A stretch of DNA of 64,000 nt from Cupriavidus pauculus (GTDB taxonomy: Bacteria > Pseudomonadota > Gammaproteobacteria > Burkholderiales > Burkholderiaceae), in NCBI RefSeq assembly GCF_022179805.1, contig NZ_BPUO01000002.1:310001-374000 (forward strand). Reading direction: 5' to 3'. This document shows positions 38,738-50,200 of the stretch, in pieces. How positions within the stretch are numbered: the first letter of the stretch is position 1; every line of letters starts with the position of its first letter. The notes under the pieces were generated by a model that saw nothing but the letters and a program-made list of their open reading frames with translations, did no database searches and was not told the origin of the DNA. Both the position numbers and the translations under genes were made by a program.

Positions 38738-39229
38738 ATGAGCAAGCAGAAACACGTTTCCGAGACACCCGCCACGCAAATGCTGCGCAAGCAGGGCGTG
38801 GCGTTCGGCGAGCACGCGTACGACTACGTCGACCACGGTGGCACCGGCGAATCGGCGCGCCAGCTTGGCGTACCCGAGCACGCGGTGGTCAAGACACTGG
38901 TGATGGAAGACGAGGCCGCCAAGCCGCTGATCGTGCTGATGCATGGCGACTGTTCGGTATCGACCAAGAACCTCGCGCGGCAGATCGGCGCCAAGAGCGT
39001 GCAGCCGTGCAAGCCCGAGGTGGCGCAGCGGCACAGCGGCTACATGGTGGGCGGCACCTCGCCGTTCGGTACCAAGAAGCGCATGCCGGTCTATGTGGAA
39101 GGCAGCGTGCTGGCGCTGGATACGATCTACATCAACGGCGGGCGCCGTGGCTACCTGGTCAGCATCGCCCCCGCGGTGCTGACCAGCCTGCTGGACGCCA
39201 AGCCCGTGACGTGCGCGCTGCCGGACTGA
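38738..39229 (+). CDS. ybaK: Cys-tRNA(Pro)/Cys-tRNA(Cys) deacylase YbaK
   Basis: 163 aa editing enzyme that hydrolyses mischarged Cys-tRNA(Pro). Landmarks are ATQMLRKQGVAFGEHAYDYV, ESARQLGVPEHAVVKTLVME, the substrate-loop GGTSPFGTKKRMPVYVEG, and YINGGRRGYLVSIAP. It follows xerD after 21 bp on the same strand. Confidence 0.93.
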   Translation: MSKQKHVSETPATQMLRKQGVAFGEHAYDYVDHGGTGESARQLGVPEHAVVKTLVMEDEAAKPLIVLMHGDCSVSTKNLARQIGAKSVQPCKPEVAQRHSGYMVGGTSPFGTKKRMPVYVEGSVLALDTIYINGGRRGYLVSIAPAVLTSLLDAKPVTCALPD

Positions 39230-39332
39230 CGGCTACCCGGACGGCGCCGAAGCCGGGAAATCCCGGAGTCCACCGCTGCCCTGCCGCGCTACAATCGCGC
39301 CAGCCTGAATTCCTAGTCTTTATCCGCACACA

Positions 39333-39941
39333 ATGGTCAACCTGATATTTGCCGTCATCGCCTACCTGATCGGATCGGTGTCGTTCGCCGTCGTGGTCAG
39401 CAAGGTCATGGGCCTGCCCGATCCGCACAGCTATGGCTCCGGCAACCCTGGCGCCACCAATGTCCTGCGTACCGGCAACAAGAAGGCGGCCATCCTGACG
39501 CTGATCGGCGACGGCCTGAAAGGCTATGCGGCCGTCATGCTGGTCAAGCATTTCGGCCCGGCCTATGGCGTGGATGAGACCGGCATCGCCATGGCGGCGC
39601 TGGCCGTGTTCCTGGGCCACCTGTTCCCGGTATTCCACCGCTTCGCGGGCGGCAAGGGCGTGGCCACCGCGGCCGGCATCCTGTTCGCGATTCACCCGCT
39701 GCTGGGCGCCGGCACGCTGGCCACGTGGCTCATCATCGCGTTCTTCTTCCGCTATTCGTCGCTGGCCGCGCTGGTGGCCGCGATCTTCGCCCCGTTCTTC
39801 TACGTGCTGATGTTCGGCGTGGATATCATCGCGGGCGCCGTGCTGGTGATCGGCATTCTGCTGATCGCGCGGCACCGGTCGAATATCGCCAAGCTGCTGG
39901 CTGGGAAGGAAAGCCGGATCGGGGATAAGAAGAAGGTTTGA
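39333..39941 (+). CDS. plsY: Glycerol-3-phosphate acyltransferase PlsY
   Basis: 202 aa inner-membrane enzyme that transfers acyl from acyl-phosphate to glycerol-3-phosphate. Five or so helices. The three conserved loops are visible: [40 protein letters not shown], and the later helix-loop after [11 protein letters not shown]. Convergent with the histidine kinase gene, with a paired REP element between. Confidence 0.95.
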   Translation: MVNLIFAVIAYLIGSVSFAVVVSKVMGLPDPHSYGSGNPGATNVLRTGNKKAAILTLIGDGLKGYAAVMLVKHFGPAYGVDETGIAMAALAVFLGHLFPVFHRFAGGKGVATAAGILFAIHPLLGAGTLATWLIIAFFFRYSSLAALVAAIFAPFFYVLMFGVDIIAGAVLVIGILLIARHRSNIAKLLAGKESRIGDKKKV

Positions 39942-39956
39942 AGGGGATGTATTCCT

Positions 39957-40085
39957 CCCCTCTCCCTCTGGGCCCTCTGGGAGAGGGGTTGGGGGTGAGG
40001 GCCGGCGGTTCAAATTGCGACATGCCGGCAAGCAGAACCGCCTTGCCCTCACCCCCGGCCCCTCTCCCGCGTTGCGGGAGAGGGG
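39957..40085. repeat. Paired, inverted REP-like palindromes (BIME-like) between plsY and the kinase gene
   Basis: Unit 4: CCCCTCTCCC (39957-39966) with GGGAGAGGGG (39979-39988). Unit 5: CCCCTCTCCCGC (40059-40070), loop GTT, perfect mirror arm at 40074-40085. The units face each other: GGGGGTGAGGGC then CGGCGGTTC after unit 4 is mirrored by GAACCGCC then GCCCTCACCCCC before unit 5. Confidence 0.75.
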
Positions 40086-40115
40086 AGCAAAACAGGGCAA
40101 GGGGCTAGTTAAGCC

Positions 40116-41399
40116 TCAAGCCGCCTGCGCCATCGCCGCGAACGGGAACACCATCTCCACGCGCAGCCCGCCTTCCTCGCGGTTGCTGATCGTCAGCTTT
40201 CCGCCAGCCTGCCTGACCAGTCGGTCAACAATCGCCAGGCCCAGCCCCGAATGTGCATTGCCGCCGCGTGCCGGATCCAGCCGCACGAACGGCATCGTCA
40301 CACGGTCAATCGCCTCTTCCGGAATGCCCGGACCCTGGTCTTCCACGGTCAGGCGCCAGCCTTCGCTGGTGCGCGCGGTGGCCACGCATACCGGGGGCGA
40401 TCCGTACGCGTAGGCGTTGTCCACGAGGTTGCCGACGATGCGGTCCAGCTGGGTGGCGATCATGCGGAAACCGTCGCCGGCGGTCAGTTCCATCACCACC
40501 AGGCGATCCTGCTCCTGCAGCGACGCGGCCAGCTCACCGATGCGCTTTTCCACCGGCACCGGCCGCGCGGCGGATTCGCTGCTCTGGGCGAAGGTCAGGA
40601 ATTGCTCCACGATGGCCGACATCGATTCCACGTCGCGCGTCACACCGGCTGCCGCCTTGGGATCGGACAGCATCTCGGCACGCAGCCGCAGCCGGGCCAG
40701 CGGCGTCTTGAGGTCGTGCGCGATACCGGCCAGCATGGTGTTGCGTTCCTGGTCGATGCGGACCAGGTCGGCCACCATGCGATTGAAACGTTCGATCAAC
40801 TGGCGCAGCTCGTGCGGCCCGCGTTCGCGCAGCGGCGGCACGGCCTGCTGGCGCGACAGCTTCTCGGCCGCTTCGGCCATGTCGCGCACCGGACGCTGGA
40901 TCTGCCACGCCACGAACAGCGCGAACACGATGGCCACGCCCACCACCAGCACCACCCCCGGAATCAGCCGGTTATCGGGCGGGGGGTTGTGCACGAACAG
41001 GATCGGCATGGCAATCCATCGACTGCGCGTGGGCAGCTTGATCCAGAGCCGGGGCGTGGACAGTTCGTCCTCCAGCCGCACCTCGGACCCGGGCGGCAGG
41101 CGGCGCGTGAACTGCTCCACCAGCCGGCGCGGGCGGCCCGCCTGGGGCGGCCCCGCCTGTTCGTCGGCCACGGCGCTATCGGCCACTTCCACCAGGCTTG
41201 GCAGCGGCACCGGCGGCTTGGCGTCGAGCGCGCGCTGGATACTGTCCAGCTGGAACAGCATCTGCTCGACCGAGTAGTCGATCTGCTGCTGGCGCCGGTC
41301 CATGCGCAGGATGGCCAGCCACGAGAAATGGCTGATGACCAGCACGGCGCCAATCAGCAGCGCCATGCGGCCGAACAGGGTGTCGATTCTGAGCTTCAT
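40116..41399 (-). CDS. envZ: Sensor histidine kinase, EnvZ-type
   Basis: 427 aa inner-membrane kinase. TM1 about residues 11-31 and TM2 about 146-166 flank a periplasmic domain of about 115 residues. HAMP is about 168-220, and the H-box AGIAHDLKTPLARLRLRAEM carries H228. The ATPase domain has the N-box RIVGNLVDNAYAYG and GLGLAIVDRLVRQAGG. It lies 33 bp after its response regulator gene. The EnvZ name rests on domain layout and the OmpR-like partner; the signal sensed is unknown. Confidence 0.9.
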   Translation of the reverse strand: MKLRIDTLFGRMALLIGAVLVISHFSWLAILRMDRRQQQIDYSVEQMLFQLDSIQRALDAKPPVPLPSLVEVADSAVADEQAGPPQAGRPRRLVEQFTRRLPPGSEVRLEDELSTPRLWIKLPTRSRWIAMPILFVHNPPPDNRLIPGVVLVVGVAIVFALFVAWQIQRPVRDMAEAAEKLSRQQAVPPLRERGPHELRQLIERFNRMVADLVRIDQERNTMLAGIAHDLKTPLARLRLRAEMLSDPKAAAGVTRDVESMSAIVEQFLTFAQSSESAARPVPVEKRIGELAASLQEQDRLVVMELTAGDGFRMIATQLDRIVGNLVDNAYAYGSPPVCVATARTSEGWRLTVEDQGPGIPEEAIDRVTMPFVRLDPARGGNAHSGLGLAIVDRLVRQAGGKLTISNREEGGLRVEMVFPFAAMAQAA

Positions 41400-41432
41400 T
41401 CTTCAGCTTTGTTTCCAGGCTTCAGCACTGCC

Positions 41433-42167
41433 TTATTGCGGCACGCTGTCTTCGGCCTCGTCGGGCACAAACGTGTAGCCACGGCCACGTACGGTCTGGA
41501 TGTAGCGCGGGCGCTGGGCATCCTCGTCCAGCAGCCGGCGCAGGCGCCATATCTGCACGTCGATGCCACGGTCACTGATGCCGTTGGCGGTGCCGTACAT
41601 CAGCTCGACAATCCGCTCGCGCGGCAGCACTTCCAGCGGATGCATCAGCAGCAGCTTCAGCAGCGCGAATTCGGTGTCGCTGATCGACACCCCCTGCCCG
41701 GCGCGCTCCAGCGAGCGCTGGCGGAAATTCACGCGGAACGGGCCGAATGCGATAGATTCGCGGTCTTCGGGCGCGGCGGCCGGGCGGGCCAGCTTGCGGC
41801 GCAGCACGGCGTTGATGCGCGCCAGCAGTTCGCGCGGCGAGAACGGCTTGCCCAGGTAGTCGTCGGCACCAATCTCCAGCCCGACGATGCGGTCGATCTC
41901 GTCGCTGCGCGCGGTCAGCAGGATCACGGGGATGTCGTCGTTCTTGGCACGCAGGTTGCGCAGGGCGGTCAGGCCGTCGACCTTCGGCATCATCAGGTCG
42001 AGCACGATCAGCGCCGGGCGCTCGCGTTCTAGCCGGGCCTGAAGGCCGTCGCCATCGTGCAGCACCGACACCGCGAAGCCCTGCGATGTGAGGTACTCGC
42101 GCAGCAGGTCGCGCAGTTCGGGGTCATCGTCGACGACGAGAATCTGGGTGGGCTGGTTTGTACGCAT
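41433..42167 (-). CDS. ompR: OmpR-type response regulator
   Basis: 244 aa. Receiver domain about residues 8-120 with the acidic cluster VVDDDPE, phosphoacceptor D57 in LIVLDLMMPKVDG, and the conserved Lys in GADDYLGKPFSPREL. C-terminal winged-helix DNA-binding domain about 145-240 (DTEFALLKLLLMHPLEVLPR, then VQIWRLRRLLDEDAQRPRYI). The start at 42167 gives the standard N-terminus. Divergent from the efflux operon at 42477, so control of that operon is possible. Confidence 0.92.
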   Translation of the reverse strand: MRTNQPTQILVVDDDPELRDLLREYLTSQGFAVSVLHDGDGLQARLERERPALIVLDLMMPKVDGLTALRNLRAKNDDIPVILLTARSDEIDRIVGLEIGADDYLGKPFSPRELLARINAVLRRKLARPAAAPEDRESIAFGPFRVNFRQRSLERAGQGVSISDTEFALLKLLLMHPLEVLPRERIVELMYGTANGISDRGIDVQIWRLRRLLDEDAQRPRYIQTVRGRGYTFVPDEAEDSVPQ

Positions 42168-42476
42168 AGGCACATGATAGTCAGGACGGGCATGCAACTT
42201 TGCAAATGCCCGGGACGGTTTTGTTTCTGGAGGTTACACCCACGCGACTCGTAACCCGCTGTAATAAAAGCGGGAAGCCGCGAAATACGTGGGATGACGG
42301 CTGCACATTATGCTTCCATCCATGACGCGCCCCCAACGGGCGCCATCCCACCAGACGGCGGATCGCCCTGCCCTCGCGATGCGGCATACTGCTGCCACTT
42401 CGCCGTCACAGCCGCTGTGCGAATACCGTTTGGCACGCGCCCCTTTTTCGTCGTGCCGGTACCCAGGATTCCGTTC
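42168..42476. other. 309-bp divergent regulatory region between ompR-type and mdtA-type genes
   Basis: No gene. One clear element is the hairpin CCCGCT (42255-42260), 8-nt loop, AGCGGG (42269-42274). It sits about 90 bp from the regulator start and 200 bp from mdtA, and may be a regulator site or leader structure. Nothing else stands out. Confidence 0.4.
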
Positions 42477-44003
42477 ATGTCCAACCCAGAACAAGGTCAG
42501 CCTCTTCCTCCCAATCCGCCGCGCGGCACCGCGCGCCCGCGCCGCCGCACCTGGATTGCCGCCGCCGTCATTGTCGTGCTGGCCGGTGCCGGCTGGTACT
42601 GGCACAGCCATCGCCAGGCCGCCAAGGAAGCCGGCACGGCCGCGCAAGGCGGAGCGAGCGGCGCGGCGGGCATGGGTGCCGGCCGGCGTGGCCCGGGCGG
42701 CCCTGGTGGCCCCGGTGGTCCGAACGCGATGCCGCGCTCGCCGGTGGTGGTCAACACGGTAGGCAAGCGCGACATGGACGTGGTGCTCAATGGCCTGGGC
42801 AACGTCACGCCGGTGGCCAACGTCACCGTGCGGGCCCAGGTGTCGGGTCCGCTGCTGAAGGTGCTGTTCAAGGAAGGCCAGATGGTCAAGGCTGGCGACG
42901 TGCTGGCCGAGATCGACCCGCGCCCGTTCCAGGCCGCGCTGGACCAGGCCGTGGGCCAGCTGGCGCGCGACCAGGCGCTGCTGCAGAACGCGCGGCTGGA
43001 CCAGCAGCGCTACAAGACGCTGCTGTCGCAGGATTCGATCTCCAAGCAGCAGGTGGACACCCAGGACGCGCTGGTGCGCCAGTACGAAGGCGTGGTCAAG
43101 ACCGACCAGGGTAATGTCGACAACGCCCGGCTGAACCTGGGCTACACGCGCATCGTGGCGCCCACCTCGGGCCGCATCGGCCTGCGCCAGGTGGACCCCG
43201 GCAATATCGTCAACACGGGCGATACCAATGGCATCGCGCTGATCACGCAGATCCAGCCGATCACGGTGCTCTACACGATTCCCGAGGACAACCTGCCGTC
43301 GGTGCTGAAGAAGCTCAACGCTGGCGAGAAGCTCGAAGTGCAGGCCTGGGACCGCCAGATGCGCAACCGGCTGGCCGACGGCACGCTGCTGACCACCGAC
43401 AACCAGATCGACACCACCACCGGTACGGTCAAGCTCAAGGCGATCTTCCAGAACACCGACGGCATGCTGTTCCCGAACCAGTTCGTCAATGTGCGCACAC
43501 GCGTGGACACGCTGGAAGACGCTACCGTGGTGCCTGTGGCGGCCATCCAGCGTGGCCAGCAGGGCACCTTCGTCTACGTGGTGGGTGAAGACAGCACGGT
43601 GAAGGTGCAGGTGGTGACGCTGGGACCGAGCGACGGCGTCCGCACCACCGTACTCAAGGGCGTGGAGCCCGGCCAGCGCGTGGTGGTGGACGGCGCCGAC
43701 CGCCTGAAGGAAGGCATGGTCGTGGAAGCCGTGGACCCGGCCGCGCGTGCCGCGCAGCTGCAGCCGTCCAGCGCGCCGCGTGCGCGCGGCCGGCGCGGCA
43801 ACTGGGGCGGCGCCAGCGGCGCGCATGGTGCGAGCGGTGCGCATGGCGCATCGGGTGCCGCCGTGGCACCGGGCGCGGCCAGCGACGCCGCCGCCGCGCC
43901 GGGCGAGCGCCGCCGTCATCGTGACGCCGACGCCAACCCGAACCCCACCACGAACACGCCGGCCAACCCCGGGGCCAGCGTTGGCCAGCGGCCGCAGCAA
44001 TAA
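42477..44003 (+). CDS. mdtA: RND efflux periplasmic adaptor, MdtA-like
   Basis: 508 aa membrane-fusion protein linking the inner-membrane pumps to the outer-membrane channel. N-terminal anchor helix at about residues 25-43 after a Pro/Arg-rich start. Barrel-sandwich, hairpin and beta-barrel domains span about 90-420 ([60 protein letters not shown]). Unusual low-complexity parts are a collagen-like [11 protein letters not shown] run near residues 75-85 and a C-terminal Gly/Ala/His/Pro tail of about 75 residues with GAHGAS repeats. First gene of mdtABC-nodT. Confidence 0.93.
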   Translation: MSNPEQGQPLPPNPPRGTARPRRRTWIAAAVIVVLAGAGWYWHSHRQAAKEAGTAAQGGASGAAGMGAGRRGPGGPGGPGGPNAMPRSPVVVNTVGKRDMDVVLNGLGNVTPVANVTVRAQVSGPLLKVLFKEGQMVKAGDVLAEIDPRPFQAALDQAVGQLARDQALLQNARLDQQRYKTLLSQDSISKQQVDTQDALVRQYEGVVKTDQGNVDNARLNLGYTRIVAPTSGRIGLRQVDPGNIVNTGDTNGIALITQIQPITVLYTIPEDNLPSVLKKLNAGEKLEVQAWDRQMRNRLADGTLLTTDNQIDTTTGTVKLKAIFQNTDGMLFPNQFVNVRTRVDTLEDATVVPVAAIQRGQQGTFVYVVGEDSTVKVQVVTLGPSDGVRTTVLKGVEPGQRVVVDGADRLKEGMVVEAVDPAARAAQLQPSSAPRARGRRGNWGGASGAHGASGAHGASGAAVAPGAASDAAAAPGERRRHRDADANPNPTTNTPANPGASVGQRPQQ

Positions 44004-44023
44004 GCCGAGGACAGGTAAGCGGC

Positions 44024-47000
44024 ATGAATCCCTCACGCATCTTTATCGAACGGCCGGTTGCGACGGCACTGCTGATGCTGGCCATCCTGCTGTCGGGGTT
44101 GCTCGCGTTCAAGCTGTTGCCGCTCTCGGCGCTGCCTGAGGTCGATTACCCGACCATCCAGGTCACCACGCTCTACCCCGGCGCCAGCCCCGACGTGATG
44201 ACGTCGTCGGTCACCGCGCCGCTGGAGCGCCAGTTCGGCCAGATGCCGGGGCTCAAGCAGATGTCCTCGTCGTCGTCGGGCGGCGCATCGGTCATCACGC
44301 TGCAGTTCGAACTGACGCTGTCGCTGGACGTGGCCGAGCAGGAAGTGCAGGCGGCCATCAACGCCGGCGGCAACCTGCTGCCGGCCGACCTGCCGATGCC
44401 GCCGGTCTACAGCAAGGTCAACCCGGCCGACGCGCCGATCATGACGCTGGCGATGACGTCGGACACCCTGCCGCTGCCCAAGCTGCAGGACATGGTGGAC
44501 ACCCGCGTGGCCGCCAAGATCTCGCAGATCCAGGGCGTGGGCCTGGTCACCATCAGTGGCGGCCAGCGCCCCGCCGTACGCATCCAGGCCAACCCCACCG
44601 CGCTGGCCAACCTGGGCATGTCGATCGACGACCTGCGCACCGCCATCGGCAGCGCCAACGTCAATGGCGCCAAGGGCAGCTTCGACGGCCCGTCGCGCGC
44701 GTCCACCATCGACGCCAACGACCAGCTCAAGTCCGCCGACGAGTACAAGCAGATCATCATCGGCTACCAGAACGGCGCGCCGATCCGCATCACCGACGTG
44801 GCCGAGATCATCGACGGCCCCGAGAACAGCCGCCTGGCCGCGTGGGCCAATGCCAAGCCGGCCATCGTGGTCAACATCCAGCGCCAGCCCGGCGCCAACG
44901 TGATCGAGGTGGTGGACCGCATCAAGACGCTGCTGCCGCAACTGCAGTCGGCGCTGCCGGCGTCGGTGCACGTGCAGATGCTGACCGACCGCACCACCAC
45001 GATCCGCGCCTCGGTCAAGGACGTGGAGTTCGAGCTGCTGCTGGCCATCGCGCTGGTGGTGATGGTGATCTTCGTCTTCCTGCGCAACCTGTCGGCCACG
45101 ATCATCCCGGGCGTGGCCGTGCCGCTGTCGCTGGTGGGCACGTTTGGTGTGATGTACCTGGCAGGCTTCTCGATCAACAACCTCACACTGATGGCGCTGA
45201 CCATTGCCACGGGCTTCGTGGTGGATGACGCCATCGTGATGATCGAGAACATCATGCGCTACATCGAGGAAGGCGATTCCCCGATGGAAGCCGCGCTGAA
45301 GGGGTCGAAGCAGATCGGCTTCACGATCATCTCGCTGACGTTCTCGCTGGTGGCCGTGCTGATTCCGCTGCTGTTCATGGGCGACGTGGTGGGCCGGTTG
45401 TTCCGCGAGTTCGCCATCACGCTGGCGGTGTCGATCCTGATCTCCGCCGTGGTATCGCTGACGCTGACGCCGATGATGTGCGCGCGCCTGCTGCGCCACG
45501 TGCCGGAGAGCGAGCAGTCGCGCTTCCACCTGGCCACCGGCCGCTTCTTCGACAACGTGATCGAGAAGTACGGCCATGCGCTGGAATGGGTGCTGGCGCG
45601 CCAGACCGCCACGCTGGTGGTGGCCGTCGGCACGCTGGTGCTGACCGGCCTGCTCTACCTGGTGGTGCCCAAGGGCTTCTTCCCGGTGCAGGACACGGGC
45701 GTGATCCAGGCCATTACCGAGGCAGCGCAGACCAGTTCGTTCCAGTCGATGGGCCGCAAGCAGGAAGCCGTCCAGAAGGTGATTCTGGAAGACCCGGCCG
45801 TGGCCAGCGTGTCGTCGTTCATTGGCGTGGATGGCACCAACCAGACCATCAACGCCGGGCGCATGCTGATCAACCTGAAGCCCAAGGGCCAGCGCGACTC
45901 GATGGCCGAGGTGACCGACCGCCTGCAGGCGTCCGTCCAGAAGCTCGGTGGCGTGTCGCTCTACATGCAGCCCGTGCAGGACCTGACCATCGAAGACCGC
46001 GTGGCGCGCACGCAGTACCAGTTCACGGTGGAAGATCCCGATCCGACCGTGCTGGCCGAATGGGTGCCCAAGCTGGTGGAACGTCTGCAGCGCGAACCCG
46101 AGTTGCGCGACGTGGCCAGCGACCAGCAGAACAACGGCCTGCGCGCGTTCGTGGAAATCGACCGCGACGCCGCCGCGCGCTTCGGCATCACCACCGCCGT
46201 GATCGACAGCGCGCTCTACAGCGCGTTCGGCCAGCGGCTGATCTCGACGATCTTCACGCAGGCCAGCCAGTACCGCGTGGTGCTGGAGACGATGCCCGAG
46301 TTCCGCACCAGCCCGGCGTCGCTAGCCGAGCTGCGGCTGCCGTCGTCGTCGGGTGGGCAGGTGCCGCTGGGGTCCATCGCGCGCATTTCCGAGCGCACTG
46401 GCCCGCTGGTGATCAACCACCAGGGCCAGTTCCCGGCCGCCACCATCTCGTTCAACCTGGCGCCGGGCGAATCGCTGGGCGCCGCCGTCGACAAGATCAC
46501 CAAGGTGGAGCAGGAAATCGGGCTGCCAATCTCGATGGCCACCGAATTCCAGGGCGCTGCGCTGGCGTTCCGGGCATCGCTGTCCAACACGCTGTGGCTG
46601 ATCCTGGCCGCCGTGGTCACCATGTACATCGTGCTCGGCGTGCTGTACGAAAGCACGATCCACCCGGTGACCATCCTGTCCACGCTGCCCTCGGCGGGCG
46701 TGGGCGCGTTGCTGGCGCTGCTGGTGTTCCAGCAGGATCTGGGCATCATCGCGATCATCGGCATCATCCTGCTGATCGGTATCGTCAAGAAGAACGCGAT
46801 CATGATGATCGACTTCGCGCTGGAAGCCGAACGCGAGCAGGGCATGAAGCCGTACGACGCGATCTTCCAGGCCTGCCTGCTGCGCTTCCGGCCGATCCTG
46901 ATGACGACCATGGCCGCGCTGCTGGCCGCGTTGCCGATGATGCTGGGCACCGGCATCGGGTCGGAGCTGCGTCGTCCGCTCGGTATCACGATGGTGGGCG

Positions 47001-47209
47001 GCCTGCTGGTCAGCCAGGTGCTGACGCTGTTCACCACGCCGGTGATCTACCTGGCCTTCGACCGCGTGGCCTATCGTCTCAAGGACTGGCGCAACCGCAA
47101 GTTCGGCGACCCCAACGAGGGTGGCACCGGCGAGGACGACGGGCACGATGGACGTGATGGTGGCGGTGGTCATCCGGTGACGCCGCATCCGCAGGAGCCG
47201 AACCGCTGA
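44024..47209 (+). CDS. mdtB: RND multidrug efflux pump, MdtB-like
   Basis: 1061 aa inner-membrane proton-driven pump of the HAE1 group. It has twelve transmembrane helices and two large periplasmic loops. Landmarks are [20 protein letters not shown] at the start, [20 protein letters not shown] (proton-relay Asp pair in TM4) and [20 protein letters not shown] late in the protein. In E. coli MdtB and MdtC form a heterotrimer with MdtA; the same pairing is expected here. The C-terminus ends in a Gly/Asp/His-rich tail. Its TGA overlaps the next ATG (TGATG). Confidence 0.95.
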   Translation: MNPSRIFIERPVATALLMLAILLSGLLAFKLLPLSALPEVDYPTIQVTTLYPGASPDVMTSSVTAPLERQFGQMPGLKQMSSSSSGGASVITLQFELTLSLDVAEQEVQAAINAGGNLLPADLPMPPVYSKVNPADAPIMTLAMTSDTLPLPKLQDMVDTRVAAKISQIQGVGLVTISGGQRPAVRIQANPTALANLGMSIDDLRTAIGSANVNGAKGSFDGPSRASTIDANDQLKSADEYKQIIIGYQNGAPIRITDVAEIIDGPENSRLAAWANAKPAIVVNIQRQPGANVIEVVDRIKTLLPQLQSALPASVHVQMLTDRTTTIRASVKDVEFELLLAIALVVMVIFVFLRNLSATIIPGVAVPLSLVGTFGVMYLAGFSINNLTLMALTIATGFVVDDAIVMIENIMRYIEEGDSPMEAALKGSKQIGFTIISLTFSLVAVLIPLLFMGDVVGRLFREFAITLAVSILISAVVSLTLTPMMCARLLRHVPESEQSRFHLATGRFFDNVIEKYGHALEWVLARQTATLVVAVGTLVLTGLLYLVVPKGFFPVQDTGVIQAITEAAQTSSFQSMGRKQEAVQKVILEDPAVASVSSFIGVDGTNQTINAGRMLINLKPKGQRDSMAEVTDRLQASVQKLGGVSLYMQPVQDLTIEDRVARTQYQFTVEDPDPTVLAEWVPKLVERLQREPELRDVASDQQNNGLRAFVEIDRDAAARFGITTAVIDSALYSAFGQRLISTIFTQASQYRVVLETMPEFRTSPASLAELRLPSSSGGQVPLGSIARISERTGPLVINHQGQFPAATISFNLAPGESLGAAVDKITKVEQEIGLPISMATEFQGAALAFRASLSNTLWLILAAVVTMYIVLGVLYESTIHPVTILSTLPSAGVGALLALLVFQQDLGIIAIIGIILLIGIVKKNAIMMIDFALEAEREQGMKPYDAIFQACLLRFRPILMTTMAALLAALPMMLGTGIGSELRRPLGITMVGGLLVSQVLTLFTTPVIYLAFDRVAYRLKDWRNRKFGDPNEGGTGEDDGHDGRDGGGGHPVTPHPQEPNR

Positions 47210-50200
47210 TGAACCTCTCGGCCGCCTTCATCCATCGCCCCGTCGCCACCGCGCTGCTGACCATCGGCATCCTGCTGGCGGGCCTGGCCGCGTTCCGGCT
47301 GCTGCCGGTGTCGCCGCTGCCGCAGGTGGACTTTCCGACGATCTCGGTGTCGGCGTCGCTGCCCGGTGCCAGCCCCGAAACCATGGCCGCCACCGTGGCC
47401 ACGCCGCTGGAGCGTGCGCTGGGCGCCATCGCAGGCGTCACCGAGATCACGTCGAGCAGCTCGCTGGGCTCCACGCGCGTGACGCTGCAGTTCGACCTGT
47501 CGCGCGACATCGACGGCGCGGCCCGCGACGTGCAGGCCGCCATCAACGCGTCGCGTGCCACGCTACCCACGAGCCTGCCGAACAACCCGACCTATCGTAA
47601 GGTCAACCCGGCCGACGCGCCGATCATGATCATTGCGCTGACGTCGCCCACGATGACGCGCGGCCAGCTCTACGACGCGGCGTCCACCATCCTGGCGCAG
47701 AAGCTGTCGCAGGTGGAAGGCGTGGGCCAGGTCACGATCGGCGGCTCGTCGCTGCCGGCCGTGCGCGTGGAGCTGAACCCCACGGCGCTGAACAACTACG
47801 GCATCTCGCTGGAAGACGTCCGCAACACCATCAGCGCGACCAACGCCAACCGGCCGCTGGGCATTCTCGACAACACCAACAACGCGTGGCAGGTCTACGC
47901 CAACGACCAGGCGATGGCGGCCAAGGACTACATGCCCTTGATCATCCGCTACGCCACGCCTGGTACCTACTCGTCCACGTCGGCCGGCGCGTTGATCGCG
48001 AGCACGGCCAATGCGGCGGCGGGCGGCAACGTCAGCACCAAGACCGTCAACGGCATCACCACGACCACGATCACCACCAGCAGCGGCACGCAGACCATCA
48101 GCACCGGTGCCACGGGCGGCAACAACAACAATCCGGGACCGAGTTCGTTCGCGGTGCCGGTGCGGCTGCAGGACGTGGCCAACGTGGTGGATTCGGTGCA
48201 GGACATCCGCAACGCCGGCTCGGCCAACGGCAAGCCGTCGGTGCTGCTGGTGCTGAACCGGTCGCCGGGCGCCAACATCATCGAGACCGTCGACCGCGTG
48301 AACGACATGCTGCCGACGCTGCGCAAGATGATCCCGGCCACGATCTCGATGGACGTGATGATGGACCGCACGCCCACCATCCGCGCGTCGCTGCGCGAGG
48401 TGGAGCATACATTGATGATCTCGGTGGCGCTGGTGATCATGGTGGTGTTCGTGTTCCTGCGCAACGTGCGCGCCACGCTGATTCCCAGCGTGGCCGTGCC
48501 GGTGTCGCTGGTGGGCACGTTCTCGATCATGTACCTGGCCGGGTTCTCGCTGAACAACCTGTCGCTGATGGCGCTGACGATTGCCACCGGCTTCGTGGTC
48601 GACGACGCCATCGTGGTGCTGGAGAACATCTCGCGCCACATCGAGGAAGGCATGAAGCCGCTGGCCGCCGCGCTGCGTGGCGCGCGCGAGGTGGGCTTCA
48701 CGGTGCTGTCGATGAGCCTGTCGCTGATTGCCGTGTTCATTCCGCTGCTGCTGATGGGTGGCATCGTCGGGCGGCTGTTCCAGGAATTCGCGATCACGCT
48801 GTCGGTGGCCATCCTGGTGTCGCTGGTGGTGTCGCTGACCACCACGCCGATGATGTGCGCGCGGCTGCTGCGGCCCGCGCAAGAACATCCGCAAGGCCGT
48901 TTCTTCCGGTCCAGCGAGCGCGTGTTCACGTGGATGCAGGACGCCTACGGCCGCACGCTGGCAGTGGCGCTGCGCCATGGCCCAATCGTCTGGATCGTGC
49001 TGTTGCTGACGATTGCGCTGAATGTGTATCTGTACGTGATCGTGCCCAAGGGCTTTTTCCCGCAGCAGGACACCGGGCGCCTGATCGGCTTTATCCGCGC
49101 GGACCAGGCCACGTCGTTCCAGCTGATGCGCACCAAGCTCGACAACTTCATCAAGATCGTGCAGTCCGACCCGGCCGTGGTCAATGTCACGGGCTTCACC
49201 GGCGGCTCGCAGCGCAATACGGGGCAGATGTTCGTCACGCTGAAGCCGCTGTCCGAGCGCCCCGAAACCGCCGACCAGATCGTCGCGCGGCTGCGTATCA
49301 AGCTGGCCAAGGAGCCCGGTGCAAGCCTGTTCCTGACGCCGGTGCAGGACATCCGAATCGGCGGACGCCAGAGCAGTTCGGCCTACCAGTTCACGCTGCA
49401 GTCCGATGACCTGGAGGTGCTGCGCGCGTGGGAGCCCAAGGTACGCGCGGCGATATCGAACATCAAGGGGCTGGAGGATGTGGATACCGACACCAACGAC
49501 AAGGGCCTGCAGACGTCGGTGATCATCGACCGCGACACGGCGTCGAAACTCGGCGTCACGACGCAGCAGATCGATGCGATCCTGAACGACGCCTTCGGCC
49601 AGCGGCTGGTGTCGACGATCTACCACCCGCTGAACCAGTACCGCGTGGTGATGGAGCTGAGTCCGGAATACCTGCAGGGGCCGCATGCGCTGCAGGACAT
49701 CTACGTGGTCACGGGCGGCGGCAACCGCGTGCCGCTGTCGGCGTTCGCGCGCGTGACGCCAACCAGCACGCCGCTCGGCGTGAACCACCAGGGCCAGTTC
49801 GCCGCGTCGACCATCTCGTTCAACCTGGCCGAAGGCTATTCGCTGTCGCAGGCCACCGATGCGATCAAGCTGGCGATGGCGCAGATCGGCGCACCCGAAA
49901 CGCTGCAGGCCAATTTCGCTGGCGGCGCCAAGGCGTTCCAGGATTCGCTCAAGAGCCAGCCGCTGCTGATCCTGGCGGCCATCATCACGATCTACATCGT
50001 GCTGGGCATCCTCTACGAGAGCTACGTGCATCCGCTGACGATCCTGTCGACGCTGCCGTCGGCCGGCGTGGGGGCGCTGCTGGCGCTGCTGCTGTTCAAG
50101 ACCGAGTTCAGCATCATCGCGCTGATCGGTGTGATCCTGCTGATCGGCATCGTCAAGAAAAACGCGATCATGATGATCGACTTCGCCATCGACGCCGAAC

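Noticed and set aside
44033..45577. 514-codon minus-strand open frame opposite the MdtB-like gene
   Set aside because: Shadow of the mdtB frame, with low-complexity His/Arg-rich translation and no family similarity.
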